From the NCBI GenBank assembly GCA_023400235.1, contig JAEXFI010000055.1:21207-85206 (forward strand): a DNA stretch of 64,000 bases, given 5' to 3'. Shown one piece after another: positions 37,050 to 45,514 of the stretch (positions are counted from its first letter, which is position 1; each line of letters opens with the position of its first letter). This DNA comes from Bacillota bacterium (GTDB lineage: Bacteria > Bacillota > Clostridia > Acetivibrionales > DSM-1351). Under the pieces are notes generated by a model, which did no database searches, had not been told where the DNA came from, and saw nothing but the letters and a program-made list of their open reading frames with translations. Made by a program: the position numbers and the translations under genes.

Positions 37050-38849
37050 TTAATCTTTTCTGGTTAATTTCGATTTGACATATTCGGAAATATCCCTGAT
37101 TGTAGGAAAAGCCCTGGTTATTTGCTTATCCTCATCAAATTCAATATTGAATCTTGACTCCATATTTATAATGAATGTGACAAACATAATGGAATCAATG
37201 CCAATATCAGATATTGATGAACTCATAACAACATCCGGGTTAAGCTCTCTGCTTAAGAGCTTTTCCATTTCCGATAAAAGGGCTTTTTCTACAAATGGCA
37301 GCTCTTTATTTGCATATATATCACTAGCTTTGGAGCAGTGTGAGGACAGGTAATCATTTACCATTCCCCTTCTGTCGATTTTCCCGCTGGATGTATACAG
37401 AAAGGTATCAGTTTCCACAAATTCATCAGGAATCATGTAATCAGGCAGCTTTTTTAGCAAATGGGATTTTATTTCTATTGGGTTCAATTGCCTTTTGCTT
37501 TTATAGAATACTGTAAGGTAAATGCTGCCATTGTTATCAATTACACAGGCAATGGCCTGAGATACAGCTTCATGCTGCTGAAGGACGCATTCTATTTCTT
37601 CAAGTTCAACCCGGTTACCCCTGATTTTCACCTGATTATCTATCCGCCCTATGTATTCAACCTGATTATTACTCCACCTGCCCAAATCACCCGACCTGAA
37701 CATTTTCTCACCAATACAGAAGGGATTGTCCAGGAACCTCTCCGCAGTGAGTTTTGGATTGTTTATGTAGCCCCTTCCCACACCTTGTCCAGTAATATAT
37801 ATTTCACCCGCATCACCTGGGGGGCAAAGGCGTTGATTCTCGTCAAGTATATATATGTCCGTGTTTGAAATAGGACGCCCGATTGGTATTATCTTCTTAT
37901 CACTGCCATAAGCGGTACAATCAAAATATGTCACATCCACAGTGGCCTCTGTAGGTCCATACAGATTATGCAGTTCAGTGTGATTTGTCCTATACAGCAA
38001 TTCCTCGAATTTTTCAACCACTGCAAAGCTCAGTGCCTCACCACTGGCATAAACTTTTTTCAGGCTTTTTAATCTGCTGCTGCAATTTTTATAGGCTGTA
38101 TATTCCAAAAATACATTCAGCATGGACGGAACAAAATGACAGATTGTTATCTTCCTGTCTTCAATTGTTTTTATCAGACACTCCACATCGCTTTCACGTC
38201 CATGTTGGTATAGGAACACACTTGAACCGGCAAAAAACCATAGGAAAATTTCCCAAACCGATACATCAAATGTAAATGGAGTTTTCTGGAGTAATATATC
38301 ATGCTCCGATATTTTATACTGGCTTTGCATCCAGACAAGCCTGTTAACCACTGAATGATGCTCAATCATCACTCCTTTAGGCATACCTGTGGAGCCGGAG
38401 GTGTATATGACATAAGCCAGGCTGGAGGATGGGAATTGCAGGTTCAGATTGGTATCCTCGCCTTTGGGCTCAATTGTGCTCACATCAATGCAGCTCCCTC
38501 GCCAATGGCGCAAATCAGTAGGCCCGGATACCAGGCTTACCTTGGTGCCGCTGTTTTCCAGCATATAGCTTATCCGTTCCCCGGGATAATCCTTATTGAC
38601 AGGCAGATATGCCGCACCGGCTTTTATGACTGCAAGAATACTGATTATCATATTGATATTGCGTTCCATGATAACGGCTACAATATCTTCATTTTTAACA
38701 CCCTTCTCCAGCAATACCCTGGCCAATTGATTGGATTTTTTATTAAGCTGGCTATATGTAAGGGATAGTTCATAATCCTCAACAGCAATTCTGTCAGGGG
38801 ACTTTTTTACCTGTTCCTCAAAAAAGACATTAATTGTTTTTCCATTCAT
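37050..38849 (-). CDS. A-T didomain NRPS protein, serine-type
   Basis: 599 residues from ATG 38849 (GAGG 7 bases upstream); a TTG at 38909 overlapping the previous stop is an alternative start. The adenylation domain has YTSGSTGMPKGV, FDVSVWEIF, LYGPTEATVD and the SGKIDRR lysine. The specificity residues read DVWHYSLVD(K), one change from the usual serine code (DVWHFSLVDK). The carrier motif is DIGIDSIMFVTF near residue 560, more ACP-like than the GGDS of the other modules. There is no C domain; instead BtrH-like genes flank it on both sides. Confidence 0.88.
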   Translation of the reverse strand: MNGKTINVFFEEQVKKSPDRIAVEDYELSLTYSQLNKKSNQLARVLLEKGVKNEDIVAVIMERNINMIISILAVIKAGAAYLPVNKDYPGERISYMLENSGTKVSLVSGPTDLRHWRGSCIDVSTIEPKGEDTNLNLQFPSSSLAYVIYTSGSTGMPKGVMIEHHSVVNRLVWMQSQYKISEHDILLQKTPFTFDVSVWEIFLWFFAGSSVFLYQHGRESDVECLIKTIEDRKITICHFVPSMLNVFLEYTAYKNCSSRLKSLKKVYASGEALSFAVVEKFEELLYRTNHTELHNLYGPTEATVDVTYFDCTAYGSDKKIIPIGRPISNTDIYILDENQRLCPPGDAGEIYITGQGVGRGYINNPKLTAERFLDNPFCIGEKMFRSGDLGRWSNNQVEYIGRIDNQVKIRGNRVELEEIECVLQQHEAVSQAIACVIDNNGSIYLTVFYKSKRQLNPIEIKSHLLKKLPDYMIPDEFVETDTFLYTSSGKIDRRGMVNDYLSSHCSKASDIYANKELPFVEKALLSEMEKLLSRELNPDVVMSSSISDIGIDSIMFVTFIINMESRFNIEFDEDKQITRAFPTIRDISEYVKSKLTRKD

Positions 38850-38905
38850 AAAACATCCTCGCAGCTCTTTGTCGGTAATTTTCAAAGCCTTTACAAAGCG
38901 AGCAT

Positions 38906-39859
38906 TCAAATGCTGCCCTTCCGGCTCAATAGCTTCTTCATGGCATTTGTAATGCTTATATCCAAATCATAGATATTGTTGATAATCTGTTTCAGCTTAT
39001 CCATATCAAGTCTATTTTTTATAGTACTTTTTATAAGAAAGCCCTTTAGAAATTCAAATTTATCAGCCGATGCCAAAATATCCGTGCATACATTTTGAAA
39101 GCCGGAAGGTCCAAATTTTTTTTCAACATATTGAAGGCCTTGGATAAAAGAGTATTTATCCTCGGCTATTATTTTTAATTTCAGCAGCAATTTTGAGATA
39201 TCAGCATTGCTTATATCCCCAATTTCAGCAGAAATATCAAAATTTTCCTCCAAAAGCTTCATAAATGTCAACCGTTCCTCATTAATGGCTTCCTCGTGGT
39301 CTATAAATATAGTTTCATTCATAACGCTGAACACCGCCTCTTTTGTCAAATCAGGAGGCGGACCTGGTTCAGCGCTTACAAACCACTTACCCAGTTCAAG
39401 CAATTCGTCGACAGGAATACTTATAAGCCCTGTGCCGGGGTAGTAAATATCTCCACAGGTACAATGTCTGCTTCTGTTATCAATATGGAGTATAAGAAAA
39501 TAATGATTGAAATGAGCTTTATTATATAAGGGTGTCCAGCTACAGTAAAAGGGATCGGCAAATACTCCTACAGGGTATTTTTCCAGTTCGGAAACTAAAA
39601 AAGAATATATGTCTGATATATCCTTTTTCTCACGGTATTTTAGTTCGACACCTATAAGTTCACGCAAGACTTTTACTGAAACAGTTTCATCACTTATTTT
39701 AAGCCTTTCGGCCAGTAGCCCTGACCCTGATATATACGAAGAGTAATATTTTTTTAAAAGGTAGAGCTTACTTTCCAGGCCATAATGTTTTAATAGGGCC
39801 AACATCATGCTATCGAAGCAAAAGCTCCCTTCCGGGTTATCAAGGTTTATATTCCACAC
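38906..39859 (-). CDS. BtrH-like papain-fold acyltransferase (copy 3)
   Basis: 317 residues; GTG start with GGGAG 8 bases upstream. Probable Cys C14 in SFCFDSMMLALLKHYG, a shared block (PVGVFADPFYCSWTPLYNKAH), His in FNHYFLILHID, and Asp in CGDIYYP. It sits between the two A-T didomain genes and ends 57 bases before the next one. The order A-T, BtrH-like, A-T, BtrH-like suggests that each adenylated residue is handed on by one of these proteins (inference). Confidence 0.75.
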   Translation of the reverse strand: MWNINLDNPEGSFCFDSMMLALLKHYGLESKLYLLKKYYSSYISGSGLLAERLKISDETVSVKVLRELIGVELKYREKKDISDIYSFLVSELEKYPVGVFADPFYCSWTPLYNKAHFNHYFLILHIDNRSRHCTCGDIYYPGTGLISIPVDELLELGKWFVSAEPGPPPDLTKEAVFSVMNETIFIDHEEAINEERLTFMKLLEENFDISAEIGDISNADISKLLLKLKIIAEDKYSFIQGLQYVEKKFGPSGFQNVCTDILASADKFEFLKGFLIKSTIKNRLDMDKLKQIINNIYDLDISITNAMKKLLSRKGSI

Positions 39860-39925
39860 ATTCTATCTCCCATGTAATATTGTCATTACCTTTTTGTCCA
39901 CATCCCGAAATTCCAGATAATTTTT

Positions 39926-41710
39926 CTACGTGCCGTCTTTAATAAGCCGGGCCAATTTTTCCACTGTCAAATCATTAAATATGTGCTCCAGTGGCAGTTC
40001 CATGTTGAATTCAGTATATATTCTGGAAACCAGCAGCATTATTTTCATTGAATCCCCTCCACTTCCAATGAAAACGTCGTCTGTTCCGATAGTTTCAATC
40101 TCAAGTATTTCCCTCCAAAGCCCCAGCAGTTTTTCATCAAGTGAGCCTGGTTCTGAAACGGCTTCTTTTATAACAGTTTTTCTGGGATCGGGCAGCTTGC
40201 CGTAGTCGGTTTTCCCATTGGTTGTCAGAGGTATTTCATCCACTTGGCAGTAATAAGCCGGAACCATATACTCCGGAAGCAGCGACTTCATATATTCCAG
40301 CATGGAATTTCTTGAAAGAAGCTCCTCCGAAACATAATAAGCAGCCAGACACCCTTCGCTTTCGGAAAAACCGCGCTCAAAGAAATGCACCACACAAATT
40401 CTTACTCCGGGGTATCTGGATAACGCTCCTTCTATTTCGTCAATCTCCACCCTAAAACCCCGAATTTTAACTTGCTTGTCAAGCCTTCCGACGAATTCCA
40501 CATTATTATCCTGTGTCAGCCTGCCCAAATCGCCCGTTTTATAAATAACTCCCTCCAAATTGCTATTTTGCGGGTTCTTCAGAAATCTTTGCCGCGTTAA
40601 TTCTTCATTTTTGTAATAGCCTAAGGTCCCATATGGTGTACGTATATGGATTTCGCCGGTTACTCCAGATTCACAGGCCTGCATGTCCGGATTCAAAATC
40701 AATGCTTCCGCCCCTTCCATAGCTTTTCCAACAGGTATATAATTTTTATCCAGGTCATCAGGGTTTATGAAATAAACCAGCTTTGCCAAGGTTGTCTCAG
40801 TGGGTCCATAAAGATTTACCAGTTGTACTCTGGTGCCGAACCTGGCATACCAGTCAGTCAAATCACCCGATAACAGCCTTTCGCCCGCAAGCAGCACGGA
40901 GCGGAGCTCCTGCAGCCTGTTCCGCTCCAGATCACCCCTGCAAAGTATACGGAACACTCCCGGCGTGCAGTGTATCATATTTACCCTTGACTTATCGGCC
41001 CATCGGGCCAGTTCAAAGGGTGATAATATCACTTGCTTTCCCTCTGGAATACAAACAGTTCCTCCTGCAACAAGTGTGGTAAATACATCCCTTAGAAAAG
41101 GGTCATGGCAGGGGGGTGTCAACTGGCTTACCCGGGTATTCCCATCCATATGGAAGGTTTTTATCTCCCAGTTAATAAAGTGCATCAGGCTCTTATTGCA
41201 GCCGATTATAGCCTTTGGCTTGTCGGTGGTTCCTGAGGAAAAATATATGTATATGGGCTCTTCTCCGGTACAGTCAAGAGCAGGAATGAAGGTTTCAGAT
41301 TCCTCTAGATGAAAAATCCTATCATTGAATTCCAGACACCTTGTTTTACTATCTTCCCTGCTGCCAAGCAGCTGAGAAGAATTTTCATCACATACCATGT
41401 ATTCCACATCTGCCGTGTCAGCCAAAAGTTTCAAGCGTTTCTGAGGATAATCGGGATCCAGAGGTATGAATATACCTCCCACCTTCCAGATTGCTATAGC
41501 TGTTGCTATCAAAACACTTCTGTCATATGTCAGAACACCGATATGTGAATTTCTGCCTGCGCCCGACTCCAGCAAGCTTTCGGCAATTTTATCAGCTGCC
41601 CTGTCAACCTGAGCATATGTATATTTTTTCTCTCCATAATCTATGGCAATTCCATTGCTCCCATTGCGGAAGCTTTCTTTCAGCGCACCTTGTATGTTGG
41701 AATAAATCAT
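39926..41710 (-). CDS. A-T didomain NRPS protein with an unusual adenylation pocket
   Basis: 594 residues; ATG 41710 behind AGGGAG. Adenylation motifs: FSSGTTDKPKAI, LYGPTETTLA, GDLGRL, NGKTDYGK. The usual FDxSVxE is replaced by CHDPFLRDVF, and the pocket read by eye is DPRHLALLA(K), which I cannot assign. The carrier motif is IGSGGDSMKIMLL near residue 560. It lies first in the A-T/BtrH-like alternation, directly after the AsnB-type gene. The amino-binding Asp is kept, so an amino acid substrate remains likely, perhaps a non-proteinogenic one. Confidence 0.87.
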   Translation of the reverse strand: MIYSNIQGALKESFRNGSNGIAIDYGEKKYTYAQVDRAADKIAESLLESGAGRNSHIGVLTYDRSVLIATAIAIWKVGGIFIPLDPDYPQKRLKLLADTADVEYMVCDENSSQLLGSREDSKTRCLEFNDRIFHLEESETFIPALDCTGEEPIYIYFSSGTTDKPKAIIGCNKSLMHFINWEIKTFHMDGNTRVSQLTPPCHDPFLRDVFTTLVAGGTVCIPEGKQVILSPFELARWADKSRVNMIHCTPGVFRILCRGDLERNRLQELRSVLLAGERLLSGDLTDWYARFGTRVQLVNLYGPTETTLAKLVYFINPDDLDKNYIPVGKAMEGAEALILNPDMQACESGVTGEIHIRTPYGTLGYYKNEELTRQRFLKNPQNSNLEGVIYKTGDLGRLTQDNNVEFVGRLDKQVKIRGFRVEIDEIEGALSRYPGVRICVVHFFERGFSESEGCLAAYYVSEELLSRNSMLEYMKSLLPEYMVPAYYCQVDEIPLTTNGKTDYGKLPDPRKTVIKEAVSEPGSLDEKLLGLWREILEIETIGTDDVFIGSGGDSMKIMLLVSRIYTEFNMELPLEHIFNDLTVEKLARLIKDGT

Positions 41711-41741
41711 ATTCTATCTCCCTGGTAATTGGATAATCTGC

Positions 41742-43610
41742 TTATTTAAGTCCAGGCATCTTGAACTCATTAAGAAAAATCCCGAAGGTCAGCAATATTA
41801 TCAGAAGGTCACTTTCAAACGGTACATTCAAGCTGAAATCCTCTTTCATATATTGCTTCTTCAAAGCCTCCACGGTATCAGGATCAAAATAGCCCTGTCG
41901 CTTTACCGTGTTATAAGACAGGATATCTTCCACGAACTCTTTGTTTTGCTTTATGATGCTGGAACTTCCAGGAGCCACAAAAGAGAATTTAGGCCTTTTT
42001 ATTATCTCCTGGGGTAATCCGTTAAGTTGGGCTACTTTTTTAAGTATGTACTTTTCACTCATGTCTTTAAGCTTTAAATCAGGCGGTATCCTGGTTGTGA
42101 AGTTTATAAGGTCTATGTCGAGAAAGGGATATCTGGCCTCTACGGAATTGGAATAGGACATCCTGTCACCGTGGTCGGCAATGAGGTGGTTGGACAGCCT
42201 TAAATAATAGTCTACAAATGAACGCTTATGTATAATATTCCTGGCTTCAAGCAAACTGTTATCTACCAGCCTGTGATTTAAACAAGAGATATCCTTCTGC
42301 ATTTGCCTGATATGCGGTGAATAAATTATTCCCTTGCTTTTTTCAAATATCCCGTAATTCTTTTCATACATAAAAGACTTATCACCCCACATAAGTCCCC
42401 TTAAATCCTGTTCCTCCAAATCATCCTTTAGTGGATTTTCAGCTCTTAACCGGTCAAACTTGTAACCTACATATCCCGCAAAAAGCTCGTCCGCTCCTTC
42501 TCCGGTCAAGATGACCTTTGTTCCATGCTCTCTGGCCATTTCAGACAGCACCATTGAGGCTGTATTATATGTTTCTTTTAATGCGCTCTCGGAATAGTAA
42601 ACAGCTTTGGTGAGATACCTGCATATGTCTTCGGTTCCGAAAAGCCTGCTATGGTGATGGGATTTCACATGCTGGACGGCAATTTCCTGGAATTTATTTT
42701 CTGATATCCCCTTATGGGCAAAATCTATGGAGAAGCTATGCTTACTTTCTGACGGACAGAGGGCAGTAACCTTGGAGGCTATGAGGGTGGAATCCAGACC
42801 ACCGCTGATATAAAAGCCCACGGGAACATCCGCCTGGAGACGGCGTTTTATTGCAGCCGTAAGTAAAGCATCCAGCTTTTCAACATAATAATTTTCATTT
42901 TTTGAATACTCTAGCTCATCCTCTTTCGGGTATTCCAGTCTCCAAAAGGAGTTCTCCTCCAGTATCCCTCCCGGCCTTACCAGCAGGCTGCTGCCACATT
43001 GAAGACTATGTATTCCGGCAAACATTGTTCGTGGGTTAGCTATGCCCGGAAAAGTCATCAGTTGGTCGAGAGCCTTTAAATCCACCTCTCTTCTCACACC
43101 CGGGTATTCCAATATAGCTTTGATTTCTGAGGCAAACAAAAATACCCCCTCAGAAATTGTATAAAAAAAAGGGATTATTCCGGCATGATCCCTTGCGCAT
43201 AGCATTGACATATTCTTTAAGTCAAATATTATAAAGGCAAATTGCCCATTAAGCTTCAGCAGAAAATTACCCGGATACTCCTCATACAAATGCAAAATGA
43301 CTTCCACGTCCGTATTGGTTTTAAATCGATGCCCTTTACAGGTCAACTCCTCCCTCAGCTCTTTGTAATTGAATATCTCTCCGTTACAAATAAGGACAAG
43401 GGACTCGTCTTCATTTAATAACGGCTGCATACCTCCATCCAGATCAATTATGCTGAGGCGGGTAAACCCTAATGCTATATTAGGACGAACAAGGCTTCCC
43501 ATAGCATCCGGGCCCCGATGGACTAATTTTGCTGTCATTTTGTTAATAAGCTCCTGAGAAATGCCCCTATTTTGCATATCCGTGTCAAAAGCGCCACAAA
43601 TTCCACACAT
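41742..43610 (-). CDS. asnB: Asparagine synthase (glutamine-hydrolysing) / AsnB-type amidotransferase
   Basis: 622 residues: an N-terminal class II glutaminase with Cys2 (MCGICGAFD) and a C-terminal synthetase with the ATP-pyrophosphatase loop SGGLDSTLIA and LTGEGADELFAGY. It could supply asparagine, or, as AsnB homologues do in some natural-product pathways, amidate a carboxylate of the product. The full length fits both. It stands between the exporter genes and the first A-T didomain gene with short gaps, so it belongs to the operon. Confidence 0.9.
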   Translation of the reverse strand: MCGICGAFDTDMQNRGISQELINKMTAKLVHRGPDAMGSLVRPNIALGFTRLSIIDLDGGMQPLLNEDESLVLICNGEIFNYKELREELTCKGHRFKTNTDVEVILHLYEEYPGNFLLKLNGQFAFIIFDLKNMSMLCARDHAGIIPFFYTISEGVFLFASEIKAILEYPGVRREVDLKALDQLMTFPGIANPRTMFAGIHSLQCGSSLLVRPGGILEENSFWRLEYPKEDELEYSKNENYYVEKLDALLTAAIKRRLQADVPVGFYISGGLDSTLIASKVTALCPSESKHSFSIDFAHKGISENKFQEIAVQHVKSHHHSRLFGTEDICRYLTKAVYYSESALKETYNTASMVLSEMAREHGTKVILTGEGADELFAGYVGYKFDRLRAENPLKDDLEEQDLRGLMWGDKSFMYEKNYGIFEKSKGIIYSPHIRQMQKDISCLNHRLVDNSLLEARNIIHKRSFVDYYLRLSNHLIADHGDRMSYSNSVEARYPFLDIDLINFTTRIPPDLKLKDMSEKYILKKVAQLNGLPQEIIKRPKFSFVAPGSSSIIKQNKEFVEDILSYNTVKRQGYFDPDTVEALKKQYMKEDFSLNVPFESDLLIILLTFGIFLNEFKMPGLK

Positions 43611-43678
43611 TTAAGATTTCTCCTAACCTGTACTCCATATATAATCATCCCGTAAACAACAAACACCCGCTTAAACAC

Positions 43679-45508
43679 CTATTGTGGCACTGCATCCGAT
43701 CCTTTATCATACCAGGAGGACTGCGCCGTAAACATCTTGTAGTAAAGCCCTTCTCGCCTCATAAGTTCATCATGCGTGCCAATATCGTCAATCCTGCCAT
43801 TATCCAAAACTACAACTCTGTCTGCAAGTTTTACCGAACCCATCCTGTGTGTCACTATGACAGCAGTTTTATCCCTGGCAATCTCCATAAACATATTGTA
43901 TATGTTACACTCCTCCAAAGGGTCAATTGCCGCAGTTGGTTCATCCAGAACCACAAGCTTGTGATCCTTGTAGAATCCCCTTGCAAGAGCTATTCTCTGC
44001 CATTGCCCGCCTGAAAGGTCGATACCCCCGAATTCCTGTGACAGCATAGTGTTGATGCCTTCTGGAAAAGCAGAGGAGTTATTAATATCAATCCCGATTT
44101 TGGAGGTATAGTCCCCTATGGGCTCTTCCTTATCAAAATGTGCTATCTTGACGTTATCCTCCAATGTCATCTTGTATTTCTGGAATTTTTGAAAAACACC
44201 TGTCACAGATTCATAGATGCTCTTTGACCATATCTCGGCACTATCAAGGCCACCAATCTCCACCTTGCCCTTGACCGGCTTATAGATACCTGTTATGAGC
44301 CTGACAAGGGTAGTCTTACCTGCCCCGTTTTGCCCGACGATGGCAAGTGTTTCTCCGGGGTTAATTTTCAGCGATATATCCACCAGGGTCTCCTGATCAG
44401 CCTTTGGATAGCTGAATGAAACATTTTTCAATTCCACCTGGGGGTTCTCATCCATTTCCCCTTTTGCCCCGCCTATTTCCTGTAAGTTCATGAACCTGAT
44501 ATAGTTCCGAATGGTTCCGTAATTTTTTGACATATTACCGATATGCAGGGTCACGATTTCATTCATTATTCCGAACACCAGTCCCATATAGCTGTAAACG
44601 GCAGCAAATGCACCGGCACTGATGTTGAAATTTATAAAAAGATATAGTATATAAAATATGACTGCTCCATAAGCTATCAAAGACACGCCGTTTAGTCCGA
44701 GGTTTATGTATTCCACCTTTCTTCTGGCAGAGCTGTCTTTCTTATTGAACCTTTTGATTGCATCCTTAAAATAGCCGTAGAAATAATTGAACAATCCATA
44801 AAGCCTGGTTTCCTTCATGTGTTCAATACCCACAATGGCATTACTGAAATAATCCATCTTTCGTCTTATAGGCGCAGCTTCGTCTTCCAACCTGCTCATG
44901 AATTTTGTATTGGTTATCATGGATAACATGGAAGGCATGAATGCAACAAAAACAGCCACCGGCAAAAATCGGTTTACTTCATATAAATAAATACTCATGT
45001 ATATAAAGTAAGGTAAATAAAAAGTTAAAAGGGTGGTAATGGTCATGCAAAAGGAAAAAATATCTCCGGCGCCATTAAATGCTTTATTTATATCATCAAG
45101 ATTTTTAGGATCCTCGTACATTATGGGGTTTATTTTAGACGACTTTTCATGGATTTTAACTGTTGTGTAGCCCTGTACTCTTCTTGCAACGACGCCATAC
45201 ATGTAATTGTGCATTCCGTTTAGTATCTGCACAACAATTATAACCCCGCTGTATATTACAAACCAAATCAGAATATCCGATACGGTTTTCTCTCCATTAG
45301 CCACCTTCAAAACACTATCAAAAAAGATAGCCGTCACAGTTACCACAACCGCATGGGAAAGGCCGTGCAGGGTGGATACCAGCTGCTGCATGGTAAAATA
45401 TACCGGACAAACCCTATATATGATCGGGAATGCAGTTTTTAACATCTTTATAAAACCAATTGGATCTTTCACTTTCTTAACCTTTGACCGGTTCAAAATC
45501 CTTCCCAT
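43679..45508 (-). CDS. ABC exporter half-transporter (membrane + ATPase)
   Basis: 609 residues: about six membrane helices in the first ~330, then an ATPase domain with Walker A GQNGAGKTT, signature LSGGQWQRIALARG, Walker B LVVLDEPTAAID and H-loop VTHRMGS. It follows a second half-transporter by 6 bases, so the two likely form a heterodimer that exports the product, perhaps with self-protection. No N-terminal peptidase domain. Confidence 0.9.
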   Translation of the reverse strand: MGRILNRSKVKKVKDPIGFIKMLKTAFPIIYRVCPVYFTMQQLVSTLHGLSHAVVVTVTAIFFDSVLKVANGEKTVSDILIWFVIYSGVIIVVQILNGMHNYMYGVVARRVQGYTTVKIHEKSSKINPIMYEDPKNLDDINKAFNGAGDIFSFCMTITTLLTFYLPYFIYMSIYLYEVNRFLPVAVFVAFMPSMLSMITNTKFMSRLEDEAAPIRRKMDYFSNAIVGIEHMKETRLYGLFNYFYGYFKDAIKRFNKKDSSARRKVEYINLGLNGVSLIAYGAVIFYILYLFINFNISAGAFAAVYSYMGLVFGIMNEIVTLHIGNMSKNYGTIRNYIRFMNLQEIGGAKGEMDENPQVELKNVSFSYPKADQETLVDISLKINPGETLAIVGQNGAGKTTLVRLITGIYKPVKGKVEIGGLDSAEIWSKSIYESVTGVFQKFQKYKMTLEDNVKIAHFDKEEPIGDYTSKIGIDINNSSAFPEGINTMLSQEFGGIDLSGGQWQRIALARGFYKDHKLVVLDEPTAAIDPLEECNIYNMFMEIARDKTAVIVTHRMGSVKLADRVVVLDNGRIDDIGTHDELMRREGLYYKMFTAQSSWYDKGSDAVPQ

Positions 45509-45514
45509 CCTGCC

